A stretch of 64,000 nt of DNA from Plantago ovata (Eukaryota > Streptophyta > Magnoliopsida > Lamiales > Plantaginaceae), in the NCBI GenBank assembly GCA_028274465.1, contig CM051455.1:131040096-131104095 (forward strand). The letters run 5' to 3'. Positions 58,636 to 64,000 of the stretch are shown in pieces. The notes under the pieces were generated by a model. That model saw nothing but the letters and a program-made list of their open reading frames with translations, was not told the origin of the DNA and made no database searches. Position numbers and translations under genes: made by a program. Positions within the stretch are counted from its first letter, which is position 1. The number at the start of each line of letters is the position of its first letter.

Positions 58636-59235
58636 TTACTCAAAAGCCCATTCATGCTCCTTGCGTACTGCCTCCTCTTCTTCCGGAGTAAAATCATTCT
58701 CGATTCCAAAAAGCTGGCGAATGTCCTCAATTTTCATGCCCTTCATCTTGTTCGCAATAGTCTGGCAGGTCAAATCCAGCAGCTTCTGTGTGTCTAGGTA
58801 ATTCGCAGCCAATACCAAATCGATCAGCATCTGGACCTCCACCTTCATGAACTCCTCGTCGAATTCCTTCAAATCGTCATTCATGTACGTTGCAGGATCA
58901 GCCTCACCCCCAGCCTTCTCTGCAGCTTCCACGTGTCGCTTGCAGTACTCGATAAACTTGGCCATGACATTGGATGTGACATTAGGCAAAGGGTAGAGCG
59001 GGGAATCGCAGTCTTCGACCATGTTCTTCACGGTCAGCGATAGGACAGCGACCTTTTTCTCGACCTCGAACGTTTCTGCATCGGAGCTTCTGAGGACAAT
59101 CATCTTTTTCTCGGTTGGGGCAGCGGTGGCCTCGCTTGGGGCTGGGGCAGGGGTGGTCTCGCTCGGGGCAGCGGTGGCCTCGCTTGGTGCTGGGGCAGGG
59201 GTGGTCTCGCTTGGGGCAGCAGCATCGGAAGACAT
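58636..59235 (-). CDS. SKP1: SKP1-like protein with duplicated N-terminal extension
   Basis: Single exon on the minus strand, 199 residues. The core begins about residue 45 (MIVLRSSDAETFEVEKKVAV) and contains the BTB/POZ-like fold (NVTSNVMAKFIEYCKRHVEA) and the C-terminal F-box-binding helices (LIDLVLAANYLDTQKLLDL, GMKIEDIRQLFGIENDF), ending in HEWAFE, the conserved end of plant SKP1s. SKP1 links CUL1 to F-box proteins such as COI1 in SCF ubiquitin ligases. Unusual is an N-terminal extension of about 43 residues made of two 16-residue units (8-23 and 24-39, PSETTPAPAPSEATAA), encoded by a 48-bp tandem duplication at 59119-59214; typical SKP1s start a few residues before the core. Because it is intronless, a retrocopy origin is possible, but the frame is intact. 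Confidence 0.92.
   Translation of the reverse strand: MSSDAAAPSETTPAPAPSEATAAPSETTPAPAPSEATAAPTEKKMIVLRSSDAETFEVEKKVAVLSLTVKNMVEDCDSPLYPLPNVTSNVMAKFIEYCKRHVEAAEKAGGEADPATYMNDDLKEFDEEFMKVEVQMLIDLVLAANYLDTQKLLDLTCQTIANKMKGMKIEDIRQLFGIENDFTPEEEEAVRKEHEWAFE
59119..59214 (-). repeat. 48-bp tandem duplication in SKP1-like gene
   Basis: Units 59167-59214 and 59119-59166 encode the same 16 residues. As they lie within codon phase the frame is kept. Confidence 0.85.
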
Positions 59236-59913
59236 TGTTGATTGAGAAGTAAAGAAAGTGGCAGCAAACGGAATTATGAGAGTGTAAGTTGTGATGGTGA
59301 AAAAGTAGTAGGGTTTAAGGGGTGTTTATATAATAGAGAGGCTGTGTAGAGTTTGAAGCCCAAAAGGATTAGGATTCTGTAATGTAGTTTAGTTCATATT
59401 CTGAATTGGAACAAAGATTTACATTCGGAAAATTTCTATTATGGAGAATGAAAAGAATCCTTTTTCTTTATAGAAGTTACCTTTTGGCAGGCAGTACATA
59501 CACAATTTTTTTTCCCGGAATTAGTAGTGTAAGAATTTCCTTCTAACTACACCAAAATCACTCACACGGAGTGAATTTTTCGGAAGCGAAATTGAGAATT
59601 CTCTAGATTCAAAGACATTTAAAAGCAGTAGAATATTGTACCTTCATAATATATTTTTATATTAATAATAATCTTTTATGTGCCGTTCATCACTAATCGT
59701 TGGTCAAATGAGATTAAAAAAAATCAACAAAGCAAACCTTAACAATTCACCAAGTAACGATTATTGTAGGAAAGGCTCTGCTCAACAAACACACCAAAAC
59801 AGCTAAAACTCCAATGCCCAACTCATTATTAGACTCTATAGCCATGATAGCATTCGCTCGCCTCTGCATCGGAGTTTTGTTAACCTGTCCGGTCTGTGAT
59901 CATCCATCCACCG
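59236..59913. other. Promoter/5' region of SKP1-like gene and 3' flank of GDSL gene
   Basis: No further gene. TATA-like TTTATATAAT lies near 59325 (minus-strand reading ATTATATAAA), about 90 bp upstream of the SKP1-like start. Confidence 0.35.
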
Positions 59914-62900
59914 CTACAATTCCTGCAAGCAACCAGTTCCTTTTGCATCAGTTTTGATCCTTATCACAAGCTATACAGGCAGCTAGTAAATCCCAATTGG
60001 GTTTTCTCTGTTTCAGAATCAGTCATTCACTTCCGAAAATTGAAAATGTCCTGGTTGACCTATAAAGCTTGAAGCATAAAGGATAAACAAACAATGCATC
60101 CATGTTCGATATACATACCCTATCAACAGGCTCCATATTAACATTGCATGATTGCTTGAAAGCTGCCCCGGGGTTGTTCCCGTCGATGTCTGAATGCGGA
60201 GGAAAATCAAACGGCAGTGCTGAGAATCCAGCTTTGTCAAACACTTTGATGACTTCTTGAGAAACAATTGCATTACCTTCGGGTGTCAGATGCAAGCCAT
60301 CACTATGAACAAATTTGAAAGAGCCGTGATCAGAAACCTAAAATATGGAAGTCATCGATGCATGTTACTTACAAGTTAAAACAACAGACCTTAAATATTT
60401 CTTTTCCCAACCCTCGGTTTCCTGCATCTTGGACCATAAATTGATAGAAGAGACGCCGAGTTCTTTGGCTACAACAATGCACTGCTCGGCGTACTTTCCA
60501 GTCACTTCGTTGGTTCTATCAGGCAATGGTGAGGCTTTATCTCCAAAGATAGACCTGTTTCAGATGATTGAATCATAAGATTCCAATTTACAGGCATTAT
60601 TGCCTGAAAGGTAATATGTAGAAAATCAGGCAGAAAGTGTTGAAATCATATACACTAGATACCTTGCAAACTCTCGACGGCCTTCCAGGTCAATTGGTGG
60701 TGGAGTTATAAAAAGAATAAGCGCATTGGGAGAGCACTTCTGTGATATACAAAAAATCAAATTAAGAAGCTAAACAGAAAATCAAAGTGGAAAACTGCAT
60801 CAATGATATGGATTTTGAGATTTTTTTTACAAGTAGGCTGAAATACAATGATAAATTACTAGATAACATAGATTTATGAGTCTAGCATATATGATGAAGA
60901 AGCTGAGAAATCAAGCCATACCTACATGCATTAGTGTGTCTCAGATTAACTTAAGTTATCCTGAAACTACTCATAATGTTTATATCTTTAGTTTGCAGAA
61001 TAAAATGAAGTGTCATTCTCTTATAACCTATGATAAGTCCTATGTGATATTCAATAGGATCGGAATAAAAACCTACATGGAAAGTCAAAGTGGAAAGCTG
61101 TGGCCCTCATATAGATTTTGAGAAGCTTATGCTGAAATACAAGGGTGAAATGACAATGGTTAACATAGTTCATAAAAATCAAACAATACCTAGATGTAGT
61201 AAGTGTGTCTCAGCCTAACTTGGTTATCCAGAAATTACTTGCTCAAAATTCTTATACAACTAGTTTGCAGAATAAAACTAAATGTTACTATTCATGAGAA
61301 TCTTTGTTTCTTCTGTGATAAATGATAGTAACAAATAAACAAATCTCAAGCACAAGAAATATGCAGAAAATACACCTTGATATGTTGAACCATTCTTCTT
61401 AGATTTTCCTTGTATTCCTCTATAGGTATGTGCTGCCTTTCACCAGTGGCGCCTATGAGAGCAGCGTCATTTGCCCCAAAGAATATGGTAACAGCAAGTG
61501 GAGGTGTTTCAGATCCCTGCTTTAAAAAAAAGAATCATAGGCTTAGGAAAGGTTAACTATATTCATTTGAAGTAACAACCAGCACACATATTTAAAGTGA
61601 CGTGTTTTAACTTTTAACCATGAACAGATCAGCTTTAGTTATTCATCCATGTTACCGTGGGACTTGTGTAACTTAACTTTTGGTATATTAGAATTTATAT
61701 AAAAGTAGAAGTGCCAGAAACATCTTGTGTAAGAACTTTTTACTAGTTCATTTGACTTGAGGTTAACTATATTCATTTTGAAGTGACCCGTATAGTTAAG
61801 TTCACTTGTAAATAACAAAATCTTGAAACCAGCTTGGTGGCATCTCTTACGCGGTGTTTCGTTATTAGTGAAGCTGATTTGAAGTAAAATCCAGTGTAAA
61901 TTGATAACTAGTAATTCACACAATAGTCTACAGTTTATCCAGTGTTTCAGAATAATCTTGCTGCTGCGATTTTAAGCATACTGTGTCCTTGAAGATATCA
62001 GTTGTCAATTGGGCACTGAATTCAAATATTATATCACTAATAATGACACAAGGAAAGCAGCTTTCGGTTCCATTGTCACAGTAATACTCTTCGATTTAAC
62101 TTCAAATCAATTGTACAAGGCATAAGCTCTTAACTCTCATGATCAAACGGGTAACAGAACTATTGAAAACTCATGCCTAATCATCAATATATTCATTTTA
62201 TATTAGCATTACATGGACTCGTTAAGCCACTAAGCTTCACACAACAGCATAAACATCAAACCTAATGCAAACATCTTCGAAATCCTCCATTATACTAAGA
62301 TTTACTCTTGAACAGTTGTTTCACAACAAATCAAATGCACTTGGCTGCAAAATGTAGGCTACTTTTTTCTCGGAGAGTACGAAAGAATCTAAAAACAAAA
62401 GGCCCACGAACTAGCCTCTTTATATATGCATCATTATTCCGATTACAACAATACCATTCTAAAATCAAGAACCAACAGTAATGTGCTAATCTACAGCAAT
62501 AGTACATTACCAAGATAGTAGTGACTAGTGACGTGAGAATGATTATTAATATGAAATGAATTAAAAAATCGGAATCAGCAATAAGACTCTATGTCTACTA
62601 AGTACTGCCATGTGAAAAAACTTGGACACAAAAAAAAAGGTAAAGAAGAAAAGCAGAAATGAGAAGTGATTACCAGAGGGAAAAGGTGCTGCAACAGGAA
62701 CAAAGCCCATCTGGTATTGTAACCACCATACCCACGCAGTACAACATCAACCTGGACAGAAAAATAACTCAAAATCTGAGATGACACATTATATCACAAT
62801 CTAAAAAATAAAAAGGTAGAATGAGAGAGCACCATGAACCTTTCTGGAATAATGATCGGCAATAGAAGCACCCCAACCACCTGATTTGAAGGATTGTTGA

Positions 62901-62941
62901 GTGATGGAGTCTCCGAACAGCACAATTTGAGGCCTAATCAT
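59914..62941 (-). CDS. GDSL esterase/lipase (At5g45920/CPRD49-like)
   Basis: Minus strand exons: 62941-62840, 62751-62674, 61516-61376, 60739-60663, 60554-60390, 60302-60119 and probably a 9-bp last exon 59922-59914; GT/AG and phases agree throughout. The product would be 251 residues, near the usual 240-260. SGNH-hydrolase blocks: FGDSITQQSF (Ser12), GWGA and RGYGGYNTRWAL (Gly block), FFGANDA (Asn76), and DGLHLTPEGN (Asp189, His192), i.e. the full catalytic set. It lacks a signal peptide, so it is probably a cytosolic esterase of the IAH1-like subgroup, not the secreted plant GDSL lipases; the substrate is unknown. If the last intron is not spliced the frame runs on to 60023 (280 residues). 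An in-frame ATG at 63001 would add 20 residues, but the start at MIRPQIV fits the family. Confidence 0.88.
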
Positions 62942-63079
62942 TCTTCTTCTGTAAATCAATCGACAGTGACGATGATTTACGACGCAATTCGGTCGTCTCA
63001 ACTCTCAACTTTGGGAATTTGGTGGAATTGGGCCGAACGAAATGCCAATGACGACTTGGAATTATTAATCTTATAACGC

Positions 63080-64000
63080 GCGAATTAAGCTAATGCAATT
63101 GAGTTCTTCAGCTTTTCAACACGGCTGCAATTCGTCTATTGAAGTACTTCTCCTTCCCTTCCCTTCCCTTCCCAACCTTCTTAATTAATTAATGTGAAGT
63201 TCAGTGAGGTTCTTTTGACCTGCAAGTAATTGCAATGCTAAACGTAAGCCAGAGAAATTTCTAAATATGCATCCACAGCCTACAAAGCCAGGGTTACCCA
63301 AACTGGAACCATCTTTATTTAGGGCAACAAAATGAGGAGGGGGCCTCCCATTGGCATATTACAGTCTGTTAGAATGGGAGAAGAATGAAGATGGTGTAGT
63401 GAAACGTCCTTGTATATAACCTATAACCTTTAATCTGAAAAAGATAATGCTTGAATTTAGGTAAGTTTATTGGTTCCTGGTGAAACATAAATTTATTGCA
63501 CATTTGCCAAAATATCCAGCGCGAAGTTTAATTAGGACTAGAAGTTGAGGTCTGGACACGTTAGTGTTATAAACTAGCTTCTGAGCCTTTTGTATTGACA
63601 GCATGGGCATCTCTAGGCAGAGAGTTCTGTTGAAGTTAGAAATGCATTTGATGACTTGTTCTGTCATTCATTTTGCTCTGAACTGATAGTCTTCATTTGA
63701 GTTCAGCTATGGAGTTCCTTAAGGTCTTCCAAAATCTCCACCAAGATCATATATGAACATGTGTGACTCTCAAGAACCTGCTACACTTATATCGAACATG
63801 ATTTTGCACCATATCGATTTTTGTATGCTGGGAGTTAACGAAACAACAATTTTTTGGTATTTTCTTCAGCAAATAAAGTAACAACTCAAACTAACACACA
63901 AGCTGTCAACTTCAGATTCAAACAAAAAACAGTAATAGTGACTAATTTTTTAAGAAGGATAGGGTTTAACCTAACGGATCTGACTGCTTCAATACCTGAA
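63080..64000. other. Upstream of GDSL gene, no recognised gene
   Basis: Contains a short (CCTTC)n-like run at 63149-63173. Otherwise no coding or RNA feature seen. Confidence 0.4.

Overview
This 64-kb window is nuclear DNA from a flowering plant, almost certainly a eudicot. The evidence is spliced genes with GT/AG introns, a COI1-type jasmonate receptor, a DIVARICATA-type MYB gene, a Cassandra TRIM carrying 5S rRNA-derived sequence, Tat-lineage Ty3/gypsy and plant L1 LINE coding regions, and AT-rich intergenic DNA packed with MITEs. A Caryophyllales origin (amaranth/spinach/beet type) is possible, but that is a weak guess.

Host genes I can support: the 3' part of an unidentified serine-rich protein gene (1319-2915, +); COI1 in three exons (37945-42125, +); a two-exon DIVARICATA-like MYB factor (47279-48304, -); a tRNA-Arg(CCU) gene (49526-49598, +); a two-exon Myb/SANT-like DNA-binding protein (50691-51766, -); an intronless SKP1-like gene with a duplicated N-terminal extension (58636-59235, -); and a GDSL esterase with six exons plus a probable tiny seventh (59914-62941, -). 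COI1 (an F-box protein) and SKP1 (the adaptor that binds F-boxes) are subunits of the same kind of SCF ubiquitin ligase and lie about 17 kb apart, which may be coincidence.

The rest is mostly layered transposons. (1) 6045-19160: a 5'-truncated L1 LINE (- strand) is split by an 11.9-kb Tat-lineage Ty3/gypsy element (6809-18744, - strand). That element carries an intron-containing antisense gene (+ strand), which is itself split by a 638-bp Cassandra TRIM (8524-9161) with a perfect 5-bp target duplication. (2) 22505-25501: a 1.0-kb solo LTR contains a 1.65-kb TG..CA insertion that holds a 765-bp hairpin-rich MITE, and separately contains a Cassandra solo LTR; all four insertions have perfect target duplications. 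Together they interrupt a decayed gypsy protease region. (3) 31749-36503: a LINE RNase H region is split by a 2.6-kb non-autonomous CACTA element; next to it lie a tRNA-type SINE and a second 5'-truncated LINE that contains a MITE. (4) 44048-45542: an (AT)n tract is split by a Stowaway-like MITE and followed by a second copy of the solo LTR of block 2. (5) 53066-57970: a nearly complete L1 LINE with RNase H, inactivated by two stops and two frameshifts.

The long stretches at 3376-6044, 19405-22100, 25870-31700, 42126-43850 and 45543-47278 hold no gene I recognise, only AT-rich DNA and repeat relics. All coordinates were read by eye. Splice sites rest on GT/AG, frame continuity and similarity to remembered families, with no transcript evidence.
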